Positions 10,857-22,849 of a stretch of DNA of 64,000 nucleotides are shown in pieces. The notes under the pieces are model-generated. The model did no database searches, was not told where the DNA came from, and saw nothing but the letters and a program-made list of their open reading frames with translations. A program made the translations under genes and the position numbers. Origin of the DNA: Sorex araneus (Eukaryota; Chordata; Mammalia; Eulipotyphla; Soricidae); the NCBI RefSeq assembly GCF_027595985.1, contig NC_073302.1:280209116-280273115 (forward strand), read 5' to 3'. Numbering within the stretch: the stretch's first letter is position 1; every line of letters begins with the position of its first letter.

Positions 10857-11415
10857 AATTGGGGCCACACTCAGGGAGATTGGGTGATATTTAGCCCTGT
10901 GGTGAGGACCTCAATGTTTTTGGGGGTCTATCAGAACCATCAGGAACCCTGGTGTGCAGGACCCAGGGCTGAGATCTGCAAGTCTGCTTGGATCGGGACT
11001 GAGCCTCTACTTCCCAGATCCCCCATTTTCCAGTACCTAGGTGGTCACACCCAGAATCTGCCCCTGGTGCCTTATAATCCCATCAAGAGCCAACATCCAT
11101 AAAACCAAGCTTCCTCAAAGCGGCTGCACAACATCTTATAGCCTAGTTCTCCCTCTCGGAGAACCTGGCAAGCTACCAAGAGTTTTCCTGCCCACACGGG
11201 AGAGCCTGTCAAGCTCCCCATGGCATATTCATATGCAACATACAGTAACAATGATGGGTCTCATTCTCCTGACCCTGAAAGAGCCTCTAATGCAGCATCG
11301 TTGGAAAGGACATGTAAGGAGAGGCTGCTAAAATCTCAGGGCTGGGAAGAATGGAGATATTTCTAGGCCCACTGGAGCAAATCGAGGATCAACGGGATGA
11401 TAGTGATAGTGACTA
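10857..11415 (+). mobile_element. Composite RTE-tailed element, plus strand
   Basis: The 5' half is the shared GC-rich sequence (AGGACCCAGGGCTGAGATC, CATTTTCCAGTACCTAGG, AGAGCCAACATCC, TCTTATAGCCTAGTTCTCCC). It then joins the long S-R body at CTCTCGGAGAACCTGGCAAGC and continues through CTGACCCTGAAAGAGCC and TAAAATCTCAGGGCTGGG to the tail AAATCGAGGATCAACGGGATGATAGTGATAGTGAC. It has no tRNA-like head. Confidence 0.8.
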
Positions 11416-12500
11416 TAAAGTGTCAGACTATTGAGATAAAGTAGCAAATAAATAGTTATAATAGATTTTCTATTATAGTTATAATAGATTTCCTACTAAT
11501 TTAATTTCCAGTCCTTCCTTGAGAAGGTCTGTCACTAGGGTCACCCTGAGGTGTTTAGGGCACTTACAACAGTACCTGTTACATACCTGCTCCTGTCATT
11601 TAGACCAATCCCTTGATTGTTTCCCTGGAAGAGGGCCTGGGGTCCCATAACTGGTTTTTCCTGTCTGTATGAGGGGCAGACCCTGTTACAGAGAGGAAAG
11701 ACTTATCTGGATTTATGCAAACCAACATAGTGCCATGAAGGATCAAAAACATACTGAAAGTACAAAAGAAGGGAAAAGCAAGAATTTCATTTTACTTACA
11801 ATGAGATGGGACACACTTGGTTGCCGTTGCTATGGTTCCTAGTCAAAAGAAGCTAAAATCTGTAGGGATAAAGTATACAATTTGACATCATATTCAATTC
11901 ATTCAATCCCATGTTGAAAACCTTGACCTCCCATTAATAAGAGCACTGTACCAGGAGTCTGGATAATCCATCCAATATCTTTTCCATAGATCTTACGGAC
12001 TAGGCCTGTGCCTTGTAAAATCCTGGAAACAGGACCACTCCCAGCCCTGAAGAAAGGATGGTTTAGATTCCTTCCCTGCCAGGTCATCTCTGTGGAAAAT
12101 GAGGCCCAAGGTCACATCCAGTTTAACCTGAAGGCTTGAGGCACCTCCAGTTCATCATTGGACACCTTATGGCCAGGCCTGGGTAACTCTGATGTGCCAG
12201 ATATGATCAACATCGTTATTGGTGTGTCTCCTGTCTTTAGCCAACTCCTAGGACTTCTCAGTAATGGGGTACTCCAAATGAGAGTTCTCCAATTTTGCTG
12301 TGTCTATGCAAAAGAATGAGCCAGATTTGTTAAGCCATATAGCAGGTTCAAAATGAAGGTGGAGAGAAAACTGTGCTTCTGTAACTTGTTTTCTATAAGA
12401 ATCACATTCTAGTTTTACAAGGGTGATTGAATGATTGGGTAATTTAATGAGTAAGCTGTCTAGTCTATAAAGAAACTAAATGTTGAGCATGCTGTCTCCA
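11416..12500. other. Unique sequence, moderately GC-balanced
   Basis: Not SINE, L1 or microsatellite as far as I can see. The complement of 11899-12087 is open for 62 codons without a recognisable domain. An old retrocopy or LTR remnant cannot be excluded. Confidence 0.35.
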
Positions 12501-12723
12501 GGGACTGGAACAATAGCACAGAGCGTTTGCCTTGCACACGGCCAACCCTGGTTCGATTCCTCCTTCCCTCTTGGAGAGCCTGGCAAGCTACTGAGAGTAT
12601 CCCTCCCCCACGAAGAGCCTGGCAAGCGACCCGTGGCATATTCAATATGCCAAAAATAGTAACAAGTCTCACTGTTACTGGTGCATGCTCGAGCAAAGTA
12701 ATGAACAACGGGACGAGTGCAAC
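12501..12723 (+). mobile_element. S-R SINE
   Basis: Head GGGACTGGAACAATAGCACAGAG with a short deletion after the A box, B box GGTTCGATTCC, body CTCTTGGAGAGCC, tail TACTGGTGCATGCTCGAGC...AACAACGGGACGAGTGC. The CACAATGGAGAC piece before the tail is missing. Confidence 0.9.
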
Positions 12724-13875
12724 TATTTTAATACAGATAATATAAAATATATAATTAGCTTTAATAAAGTAACATTAATGCGGTGTCAGGGATAATAAAG
12801 TACAATGTAGAAAAAAACAATTTCTAACCATTTCACACTATCTCTGTGGCTGTTCTCTGGAAACTATTTCATTAGCTCTTTCAGTGAGGCATCTCTCTAT
12901 TGAACGCTATTTTATTGTTCAGCTCTCCTCAAAGTGTACAATTTTTTTTTTGAAAAGGAAAAAAATAGCAATCATTTCATGGATCCTGAGTATTAACCAA
13001 TTTCATTAATACATTCCTTAATTAAACTCAATCCAAAAACCTATACTAAAATTTGGGACAGGGTATTTTTTTGTGCAACATATTATCCACGGATGGAGGG
13101 ATTGCAGTAAGAAATATTTTTATACAAACAAGGAAAGAAGCATTTTATGTGTCTGAAGGAAGAGGTAAGGGATTTGAAATCCCAAGCAGATAATAAGTTT
13201 ACAACTTATTGTGAACTTATAAAGGATTTGGGGGAACAAAAGCCAACCAATTACGGGGATATCCTGATTGAATAGCCTCTGATAGTGTTTTATTTTTCTG
13301 CTTTTATCCATTGTCTATCTTATCTCTTTCTGAAGTAGAAAGAGTTAAATATGATTATGTTTTAAGTTTCCCCTGATAGAGAGGGAGGCAAGGGTAAATT
13401 CCCAGGCTGAACTGATCAAGGGTACAGAAGTCGATGCCGCCTGATGGCAAGTTCAGAGGACCAGCAGGTAACTGATCACGCTGAGCAGGAACTCACCAAG
13501 TTCTCCTTTAGCTTGTGATTTCCCCTCAATTCTACTTAGGCTTTATTTTTAAAAGTTAAAATATAAAGTAAAGCAACATTTTGAACAGCAACAGGGATTG
13601 AAAGGAAGACTGTCAAACAGAGTGTGCAATGCTTGTAATTGTTAAAAAACAATTCCTATAAAATATGTAATAAAATTTAATGTTAAATATAGCAATGGAA
13701 TTATAAATAGCTGAATAAAAATAATATGAAAGAGCTATCTACTCTTATCTTAGTAAAAGTTCTAAATAAATGTGAAAGAAGTTGAACTTAAAAGAAAGTG
13801 ATATACTGAATTCTTCCTTATAGTTTAACAACAGAGGAAATATGAAAGAAAATGGAAAAAATAAATTATGGAAAA
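12724..13875. other. AT-rich unique sequence
   Basis: No gene or repeat family recognised. Confidence 0.5.
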
Positions 13876-13935
13876 ATGGGAGGGAAGGAGGGAGGGAGGA
13901 AGGATGAAAGGACGAAAGGCAGGCAGGCAGGTAGA
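13876..13935. repeat. Purine-rich low-complexity tract
   Basis: GGGA/GGAA-type units pass into a GGCA run. The complementary ORF rich in Ser/Pro/Leu is an artefact of this repeat. Confidence 0.85.
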
Positions 13936-14038
13936 AGTATGAAACCTGTCTACTTAGAGCTTCCAGACTCCTGTAGAACAGTTTCCTATAGTGTCTTTGG
14001 TAGCCCAAACACACATACACACATTTATGTAAATTAAT

Positions 14039-14066
14039 TATATATATATATATAGAGAGAGAGAGA
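14039..14066. repeat. (TA)n(GA)n microsatellite
   Basis: A TA run passes directly into GAGAGAGAGAGA. Confidence 0.9.
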
Positions 14067-14069
14067 TAT

Positions 14070-14600
14070 TGATGTATAGTGATTAATTTCTGAAATGATT
14101 AACTGCTACCAGTTAAAATACTATTTTCTTCTTCTTAACAACATAACTGAACATTAATTATGAGTGTCTACAATAGCATAACAAATGTTCTTAGGTACCT
14201 AAGCAACTTTTATCACATTACCTAAACTCAAAACAAGAAAATTACATGTGCCTTAATCTCTTTTTGAGTAGTTTTATACTTACTTTCAAACGGATAAATT
14301 ATGTGAGCTATATGATCACAATAAATAATCAGGTAATTTGTTAGTAATATAAAAATCTAAACCAATCTGTGATAAGTGTGATGTTTCCTTAATATGTAAA
14401 GAAATCAAATCCATATTTTATACTTTACATTTTTAGTCAAAGTCCTATAAAAATGCAGTAAATTACAAATCGACTTGCTCTAGCAAAAAAAATGAATTAA
14501 ATATGTTCTTCACTAAATAAATTGGAGGTAGATCAAAATGCAGAAATTATTTCATTCTCTTGGCAACTGTTTCAATTGAACCACAAGCACAAATGAGAAA
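14070..14600. other. AT-rich stretch without gene
   Basis: Nothing recognised. Confidence 0.5.
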
Positions 14601-14609
14601 GGAAGTCTT

Positions 14610-14790
14610 GCATTTGACTTCAATTTGGATGGAGCTGTTAGGCTTCAAGCCGAGTGAAGTAAGAAAGAGGAAGACAAATACTGGATGATCTCACTCATAT
14701 GTAGAGTATTCATAAGCAAAGGAAGGACATAATGGATAATCCCCAATGCAAATCAACCCTGAAATATTGGCAAGAGAATTAATAACTGAA
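14610..14790 (+). mobile_element. Old L1 ORF2 C-terminal / 3' fragment
   Basis: TTTGGATGGAGCTGTTAGGC...CGAGTGAAGTAAGAAAGAGGAAGACAAATACTGGATGATCTCACTCATATGT corresponds to the end of L1 ORF2 (the SEVRKRKTNT-like stretch before the stop), with the characteristic GATCTCACTCATATGT. The limits are approximate. Confidence 0.7.
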
Positions 14791-14994
14791 ATGCCAAGAT
14801 ATGTATGGGGGGATGAAATATAGGATATTGACAGACTTTGGTTGCTGTTGTGCAATAGCATTATAAGCATAAAAAATGATATTAAAACTAGCCCAATAAG
14901 TATGATAAATATTAATACTATTTAAAAATATGATGCAGCAGAAAAAATGATTCAAGAAAATAATAAGAAGCACAGTTTTGTTTTGAGATTGATT

Positions 14995-15165
14995 TCTTGG
15001 GGTCTGGGGGGAGCACATGGCAGTGTTCAGGGCTTACTCTTGGCTCTGCTCAGCGATCATCACTGGAGATGCTCAGGGGACTACATAAGAATATAGACAT
15101 GAAGCTATGTCAACCTCATGCAAGTAAGATGCCTAAAGCATTGTAATATTTTTCAGGTCCCAAAG
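14995..15165 (-). mobile_element. Old S-A-like SINE, minus strand
   Basis: Diverged complement: TGTTCAGGGCTTACTCTTGGCTCTGCTCAG, GATGCTCAGGGGACTACATAAG, and a degraded head near GCAAGTAAGATGCC...CAGGTCCC. Confidence 0.55.
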
Positions 15166-15339
15166 GTTAAAATATTTTTAATATTTTTATCTTTCAGATT
15201 CAGTGATCCTCTTATTTTAAAAATAAATGTATTTCATACTATACCTATATACATTTAGAATAAATAGAGTCTCACAAAACGATAATTGCAATGCATGATG
15301 TAATTTAAGTTACTCTTTGATTATCTGTAAAATATTACA

Positions 15340-16280
15340 AAGATGCACACACGGGAGGGGGTGATGTTGTGTGTGTTGTGTTCTGTTTTCTCGGTGGCGG
15401 CGGTTTCTCTCGCTGCTCCCGTTTGGTGCTCTGGAGCCACTGTGTATGAAGGATCAGATGGCTCTTCCTTGTGCTCTGCTTCTGTGTCTTCTCTCCGATT
15501 CTGTGTCTTCTCCTGTGTCTTCTCTGCTGCTTCTGTCTTGCTTCTGTCTTTCTGTCTTACCTCTGTCCCCTCTCTTAGTTTATATAGCAATCACATAGGG
15601 TGGTGACACAGAGGTGGGTTGGACATTAACAAATCAACAGAGGGGTAAGACAATTTCTTCAGGAGATTAACAAAATCTCATCTAAGAAGATTACTCCAGA
15701 TTACTAGGAGATCCTCTCAAGGGTGGGATCCCAACAAGGGTGTATCATTTCTTCTTTCTTTAGCTAGTAATCCACTTAAATAGTTACAGTAAATTTACTT
15801 ATAATATTTCTAGCAATGTTATTCTGTATGAGCACAGTAAGATACATATCATTTAAGTTTGATTGTTCCTGAGGACATTCACTATATATTCCAGACCACA
15901 GTCCTTAGGCCAGGTTAGTCTTCCTAACCCCATCAGGGTCCTAGTCTTGTCGTTACTCTTGGATCATGACAGCATTTGTCTATGACCACGTTCTCAACTT
16001 ATAGTTGAGTATTGTGGCACTTTGGCTTGGTTCATTTTGATGCCAGGGTAGCTCACAGCTTGCCCTGTGTCCGTTCTGTCCCTTGTCGGGACCCTGCTTT
16101 TGGGGTGCTAGGAACTAAGGGCAACTGAGTTGAGAAAGCAGATGCCCAGGAGTAAATATTACTGGAGTTAATCAGCTCCCAAGTTACAAAGCATAATATT
16201 GACTGTTTTCCTGTGTCCATACAGAAAGGACATTGCTTTAAGGTAAACTAAGTTTCTTGCAGCAAGGCTAAAAAGACAAA
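15340..16280 (-). mobile_element. Probable solo LTR of an endogenous retrovirus, minus strand
   Basis: Read on the minus strand there is a long promoter-like region, a TATA-type sequence TATATAAACTAAGAG (complement of about 15574-15588), and then about 230 bp rich in AGACACAGAAGC-type purine repeats and GC, as in an R-U5 segment. No gag, pol or env-like sequence, primer-binding site or polypurine tract was seen on either side, so a solo LTR is the best reading. TG/CA ends and a 4-6 bp duplication were not resolved, so both limits are approximate. The class (perhaps class II) is only a guess. The ORFs inside it are not genes. Confidence 0.45.
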
Positions 16281-16334
16281 CCCAATTATCCTACAATTAT
16301 CCATAAATAATTTTTTTATATTACTTAAAATTTT

Positions 16335-16512
16335 GTTTGCTTGGGATTCACACCTGTTGGTAATCAGTGCTTACTCTTGACTGCACTCAGGGGTAACTTG
16401 TGGCAAGCGTGGGGGACCCTTTGTCTTGATAGGGATCAAACCCATATCAGCAGTGTGAAACATAAATGTTCTACTGCTGTATGTAGAAACATAAATGTTC
16501 TACTCTAATCCC
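16335..16512 (-). mobile_element. Old S-A SINE, minus strand, with internal duplication
   Basis: Diverged complement: GGGATTCACACCTG, TTACTCTTGACTGCACTCAGGGG, TAGGGATCAAACCC. The stretch GAAACATAAATGTTCTACT occurs twice near the end (about 16457-16475 and 16486-16504), a local duplication. Confidence 0.6.
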
Positions 16513-18196
16513 ACATTACTTTACTTTTAAATCTTATTAAATATACAATATAAAAGCCATTTTTCTGTTTAAGCTGATGAGAAAAATGTAATGGAAAAAA
16601 GTGCTATCGATATTTTTAAAACTATATAATGACCAGACTGAGAATGTTACAGAGAATTAAAGAGTTTTGCTCCTAGCCTCATTAAAAAGTCAGTGTTGAA
16701 GAACAACAGATTAATTACTGTCTTGAGTACACTGAAAAAGTGAGGTATGAGACTCAACTATCCTGACAGTTTAGATATCTGCAAAGAGGCAAAGGATCCC
16801 ATATTAACTTACCCAAAACTGACATTTCGTAAGGTAACCTACTAAGGAGAAATTTAGCTAATCATCGCAAACATCATCATCATCATCAAGATCATTATGA
16901 AAGGCAAGTGTGGAATAGAGGGAAAGTAAGATCATTCATATCACAGATTTAGAGAGGATAGAAGCACATTAAAGGTTTTTCACTCCCTGCTCTCCCTGGG
17001 ACACAGAGAAGATACCAAGGAACACTATAGCTCCCTTGCAGTGCTTGTTGGACAATGGGGAATGATGAAACTATAATCACTGCATCTACAGCTACTTCTC
17101 TTGTTTCTCCTATAGAACAAAAGCTTTCATCTACCAAACATTCAAGGAATAAATAATATCTATTGTATCAGGGAGATAGTTCGGGAATCAAGGGTAGACT
17201 TTTTTCGCCTGTGTACAATACCATGAAAAATATGTTTTTTTGGGGGGGCATCTGGCACAACTTGGGGACCAAAATGCATGGAAAAGTTGGACTTGAGCAT
17301 TAAACCATCCAGACCTCATTGACTAAGTCTTGTGAGTAAGAACTGACATGCTAAGGTTCTCTGAGCACTACTTGAGAGTCCACTCAGCCTTCTAAGAAGA
17401 AGATAAATAATACCTACTCTACAGAATATTCTACAGAAAATGTAAGAGGATGCATGGGTGACTCACTCATCCTATAAGATCAGCATTATTCATATATTCA
17501 AATGAAACAAATAAATAAGAAAACATATTATAAAAAAAAACACAATCTGTATGGTGGCATAAACCTGGGACATATGGCCTTAACTCGATTTAATGGGTCA
17601 AGGTCTTGGTGCCATGCTGATATGTATACATTGGTCTGATGTGATGCTAATGACATGTCATTTCTGTTATACTCTCTCAATTTGAGAAGCACATTGTAAT
17701 TATGAGAAGACAATGGAAAAACGCTAGCTAATGATGTTCTGCAGAATACTTAACTGGCACTCTTCGACACTGTTAAGGTCAGCTATAAGTTATAGAAAGT
17801 CATAAATTATTAAAAGTATCAGGAGAAATGAAGACAGAATAGCAATTTGATATCTTAGTGGAATAAACGGGAAGTTAAGACTGAGATTACTACAATTGCA
17901 CCATGACTAATTTAGTTATTTTTCTAAGTGTAACATGTTTATATTAATTAATGGCAACACTTAATGGAAGTTAGTAAAATGTATATAGAAGTATCCTCTT
18001 CTATATTTGAAACTCTAATGTAAAAATAGAATCCAAATAATTTAAAAAAATAATTAGAAAACGAAAACACAATAAGTGTGTTCATATTTGTATTTGTTGC
18101 ATATATCCAAATTAAAAACAAACTAGTAAAACTTTTACATTGGAGGAGTAGGATAAATTATGACTATAATTAAAACCAGATACACAATACATTGTT
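16513..18196. other. AT-rich unique sequence
   Basis: Contains a small ATC repeat at 16872-16888 and a T/G run near 17236-17249. No gene was recognised. Confidence 0.5.
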
Positions 18197-18365
18197 AGGG
18201 CTGAAAGAGATTACCCCAGATAGGAACTTGTGTTCCAGGTGTCCAACAGGGCTTTAATCAGCCCCAGCACCACATATGGTCTCCCAATCTCTGTCAGGAA
18301 TAATCCCTAAACAAGGATCCAGGACTCACCCCTGAGCACTGCCAGTAGTGACCTAAAAAAAATTT
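18197..18365 (+). mobile_element. Old S-A SINE
   Basis: Diverged head (GGGCTGAAAGAGATTA), CAGCACCACATATGGTCTCCC, ACCCCTGAGCACTGCCAGTAGTGACC and an A run tail. Confidence 0.6.
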
Positions 18366-19970
18366 TTTTTAAAGATTTCTTCAGTTCAATCTCTTTCAGA
18401 CACTTCTACATTCAAAAAGATTATTGTAAATTGAGCAGTTCTGAAATCCATTAAGAGAAAGAGGTAGCAGAAACAGATGTGCAGGTAGAATTTAAGATGA
18501 TGCAGAATTGATAAATTAACTACCATGATAAGGAATTCTAAAACAAATATTTCCCACTCGAGATGTCAAGATCAGACATCTCTCAAGATAACTAGCCTCA
18601 GTAAATTTGCTAAGTTTAGTCACTGACTTGTACCTGAATCTCCATTCAAAGGTTGGCACAAAAAATCTAAAGGTCCTGCAAGTACTGAGACTGTCAGTTC
18701 CCTGCTGTCATCCACTGCTAACTCCAAAGCTGGATGACAATCCTTCTCAAAAAGGAGAAAACCAAAAGACAAATGAAGACCATGGTAGAACTAAAAGACA
18801 GCTTGGATCAATAATAACATTGTTTCACACAGGCTTAGATATGGAGTATAAAAATACAGACATACAGATTTAATTTTACTCTAACACTTGATAACATCAA
18901 ACTGTTTTATTCAATACTTAGAATAGTATAGATGAACAGTTTTCTATACTGTAGTAGTTAAAAAAAAGGTAAAGAAGTTGGTTGAAATTTTAATGTATGG
19001 AATTAGTAAAAAGAGAAATTGTGAATATTAAGGCATATGGGATGAGTATTATTTGTGAATCACTATATGTGTTTGAATTATTGATGTCAACACTTTGTGC
19101 AACTCAAAAATAATCTTGGAAATTATATTTATTGCAAATTATCAATATTAAACTGAAAACATATGACAATTTGATAGTGTAATAGTTTTTGTTTGGTCTT
19201 CAAAACAAACAAAAAAAAACCTGAGTGGATTACTCAGAGGTACAGGAGAAAGAATAAGCATGATTTCTGACAAGTAGTTTGGTAGTTTAAGTAGAAGAAA
19301 TGCTGCTAATGAATACACGTATCTTTTTTCCAGGAAAAACTATTAAATTGCAGAAAATTAATATTTATAGCTATTTAAAATTTGTATTTTTATCAAAGAA
19401 TATAATTATACTTAAGCATGAGTATATATTTGTCTCACGTGAATTATTTCAATATGTTTATGCTAACACGATGTCACAGATTGTACAATCTTATACCTAT
19501 TTAGCTATAATCTAGCATCAATTATTTATATATGTTTATATTATATCTGTGCACAGGTATATCTTTCTATATATACCTATGTATCAAACTAAGACTTTTC
19601 TATGTATTTATTATAATATGATCATACTTAATTCTAAATGCTAAACTGAATAGTGAGATCAGATAATTTCTCAATAAAATCTACACTAGTGTGAGAATAA
19701 TCACTATATGTGCTTTATAGAAAATGATAAATATTATTTCAATTAATTTAGTATTTATTCTCTAGGCTTAACTATGAGACATTTGAATTTAGAATAAAAC
19801 TAAATGCCAAATTAACGTGAAGTATAGTGTTAGTGGAAGAAGAGTACAGGTATGTATTGTAAATAAGCAATGTTTTTAAAAATTAAAATTTTCTTCTACT
19901 AGAATCTATTAGAAGTAGTTATGAATATTTGAATCTTCAGAATTTAAACCCCTATTCAATAATGTAAAAA
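18366..19970. other. AT-rich unique sequence
   Basis: No gene or repeat family recognised. The open frame 18607-18873 (88 codons) has no recognisable domain. Confidence 0.45.
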
Positions 19971-19977
19971 TATATAA

Positions 19978-20090
19978 TGGACTTCATCCTAAATATAAGT
20001 ATTATAGAACCTCATCCTAAATATAAATACATAAAAATATGTATTTATGATGAAATCCTAAATATAAGTAGTATATTTAGGATGAATATA
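19978..20090. repeat. Local direct and inverted repeats of a CATCCTAAATATAA motif
   Basis: The motif CATCCTAAATATAA occurs near 19985 and 20012, with ATCCTAAATATA again at 20055-20066. The last copy faces an exact inverted copy, TATATTTAGGAT (20072-20083), separated by five bases: a 12 bp perfect hairpin stem. Confidence 0.8.
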
Positions 20091-20136
20091 TAAATATATA
20101 AATAATATGTATAAACAATATATATAAATATATAAT

Positions 20137-20379
20137 CACTGTCACTGTCATCCCGTTGCTCATCGATTTGTTCGAGAGGGCACCAGTAACTTCTCTCATA
20201 GAGAGACTTATTGTTACTGTGTTTGGCATATCCAATACACACAGGTAGCTTGCCAGGCTCTGCTGCATGGGCTCCATACTCTCGGTAGCTTTCTGGGCTC
20301 TCTGAGAGGGGCAGAGTATTGAACTCGGGTCGGCCTCGTAAAAGGCTAACGCCCAACCTCTGTGCTATAGCTCCAGCCC
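20137..20379 (-). mobile_element. S-R SINE, minus strand, tail still coding-like
   Basis: Perfect 11 bp duplication AAATATATAAT at 20126-20136 and 20380-20390. On the minus strand the tail translates YWCPLEQIDEQRDDSDSD, matching the C-terminus of the RTE frame at 45574-46095 (YYWRPLEQIEDQWDYK). The head, B box and body are present with moderate divergence. Confidence 0.94.
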
Positions 20380-20390
20380 AAATATATAAT

Positions 20391-21730
20391 ATATTTTATA
20401 TATCCAGCCTAAATATATTTTAGCTTTCAAAAGTGTAAAATACTTCATATTTGAAGTATAGAAAAAGAGAATAGAAGAAAAACTCAAGACTGATGACACA
20501 TTTATTTTTCACTCTTTGCAAATTGAGTACTTTTGAAACATGAGGTTGAAGATATAAAGCCACATGTTATATTTGTAGCTTTATGCCATAGATATTTTTA
20601 TATGTACATTATATTAAGAGCAGGATATACAATTTAAACAAGATAGATTTATACAATGACAAATTGAATCAAACATTAAACAAGATAGGGGATTTTGTAA
20701 CTTGAAATAATCTCTGTAGCAAAATAGATAAATATAATGCTATTAAGAAAACCTGCATATATTTGAATATATTAACATTTCTTCTTGGAAACTGTCTAAC
20801 TTCTTGCCAACATGAGTTGCAATTTTGTTTTGACTAACTACAAAGATGAGATTTTCATCTTTGATATATTTATGTATTACTTTGCTTTAAGGAATACCAT
20901 AGGAAATGTTTTACAGTTACTAAAGGTAATGAAAAGCACCTAAATTGTTTTCAGACACAGCTTTCATTTTTTTCCCCCAAGTATCAGTACACTTGGATAG
21001 CACAATGGTTTCTGTGATGAGATCTCAGTGTTCACTGAAAATCCAAGGGAGGGCTACAAGTCTCCTGCTGGACTGTATCCATTTCTTTGAGTCTCGCTGA
21101 TGACAGAGAATGTCAAATTACATTTTACCTTCTTAAACTTTGAGGGCTCTAATGGGGTTATGTTTATCTTTGCATTTACTGCCAAGAAATAGAAGCATGA
21201 TAAAATTAAAAACATCTAAAGAAGATGTGAATGAAATTGAGAAAATATCAACTTTATCATAAACTGACTTAAAGTATGGCATTCTTATTAATAGGAAAAG
21301 CATAGGATTTTGCAGGATAGGCATATTTCCTTTTTTTCGCGATTTTTATACACTTTTTGCATCAAGTAACTCACAATAGTTTATTACAGATAATTTCAAA
21401 CACCCACCCCACCGGCAAGCACCTTCCTACCACAATAAGGGAAGTGTGTGAAGGTTGTTGTAGGAATAGGCACATTTCAAACATTACTTGTGTTAGTATT
21501 TTTTTGAATACTAGGCACATTTTTAAATATGAGGACATGTAATGTTGGTCCTGATTTTTCATGTGTTAGAAGCTAAAAAAGTTTAAAATTTGAATAATAA
21601 AAAATTCTTAATAGACTTAAGAATACAGCTGTTAGTCTCCTTCCTAAAGATAACCTCAGCAGCAAAAGAATTTCTCAATTTGCCTTTAATTAATTTTAGA
21701 ATATCACTGCAAAAGATAAAAATAGTTACT
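20391..21730. other. AT-rich unique sequence
   Basis: No gene or repeat recognised. A small GC-balanced patch lies at about 20990-21110. Confidence 0.5.
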
Positions 21731-22055
21731 GGGGAAAAAGGAGGAGAGTAGAGGAGGAGAGAGGAGAGGATTAGAGGAGAGGAGAGGAGAGGAGAGGAGA
21801 GGAGAGGAGAGGAGAGGAGAGGAGAGGAGAGGAGAGGAGAGGAGAGGAGAGGAGAGGAGAGGAGAGGAGAGGAGAGGAGAGGAGAGGAGGGGAGAAGAGG
21901 GGAGGGGAGGAGAGGGGAATGGAGAAATAAAAAGAGAAGAAAGAAAGGCAAGAAAAGCAGGGGAGGGGAAGGGAGGGGAGGGGAGTAAAGGAGAGGAGAG
22001 GAGGAGAAGGGAGGGGAGAGGAGGGGAGGGGGAGGGAGGGGAGGGGAGGAGAAAG
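21731..22055. repeat. 325 bp all-purine tract, (GGAGA)n core
   Basis: The core at 21774-21889 is about 23 nearly perfect GGAGA units. It is followed by G-rich variants (GGGGAGGGGAGG-type, 21890-22053) with several runs of three to five G. The strand asymmetry is almost complete. The Ser/Pro/Leu ORFs on the minus strand are artefacts of this repeat. Confidence 0.97.
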
Positions 22056-22849
22056 ACCAATATTATTGTCACCATTTTCTGCAGTTTGTTCTTATTGATT
22101 AGAGGTTCAGAAAGCAGTGTAGGTAGATATGCAAATAAGTGTAGTAAGGGGAAATAGTAAGATGCCTTGTTTATAGATCATTTTAATATGAAGAAAGATA
22201 TTAAAAATGTCAGAATACAGTAGAATATTATAAGGCAGAGGTCAAACCAATAATGACATTCATTGAACATCACCCAAAGTCCAATCTGTGTGGACATTTT
22301 CCCTGAAATTACTAATAATAGCATCAAATGTTTTATCTTTTTTTTATATATTCCTTGTTTTATTCAGGGGGGAAAGTGGAAAAGAATGGAAGTGATAATT
22401 GTTTTTAAAGGAGATTAACTTTAAATTGACTAAATGAAATCCTGAAATAACAAGTATATTGCATTAAGGAGATCGTATTTATATAAGTTGTCTTAATTTT
22501 TGATGAAGAGGTTACACTTTCCTGCATTTCTACTTACCAGATATACTAAACTATGTTCTTACTAGCTAAAAGCAAACAGGGCCATTAATAGACTAACAAA
22601 ACAGCCAAAAATAAGTACATGTCTAAAATTTTGACTAATGAGGTACATTTTAAAATCTCTAATATGATTTCTGCGAACATTTTCTAAGCCATGAGTTACC
22701 TTAATTGCATATTAACCTCTCATCCAATTATCTCTATAAAAATAAGACAACACTCTTTTTATTAACAAATCATATATAAGGCAAAAGCAATTATAGTACC
22801 ATTGTACTGGTATTTTGTAATATGTTGCACATGTATTTGTTCCATGGCA
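22056..22849. other. AT-rich stretch without gene
   Basis: Nothing recognised. Confidence 0.5.

Noticed and set aside
15321-15606. Overlapping ORFs on both strands
   Set aside because: They fall in the repeat-rich leader of the likely LTR. The Glu/Lys/Thr composition comes from AGACACAGAAG-type repeats.
21583-22075. Two Ser/Pro/Leu-repeat ORFs of about 120 codons on the minus strand
   Set aside because: They arise from the purine tract read on the complementary strand.
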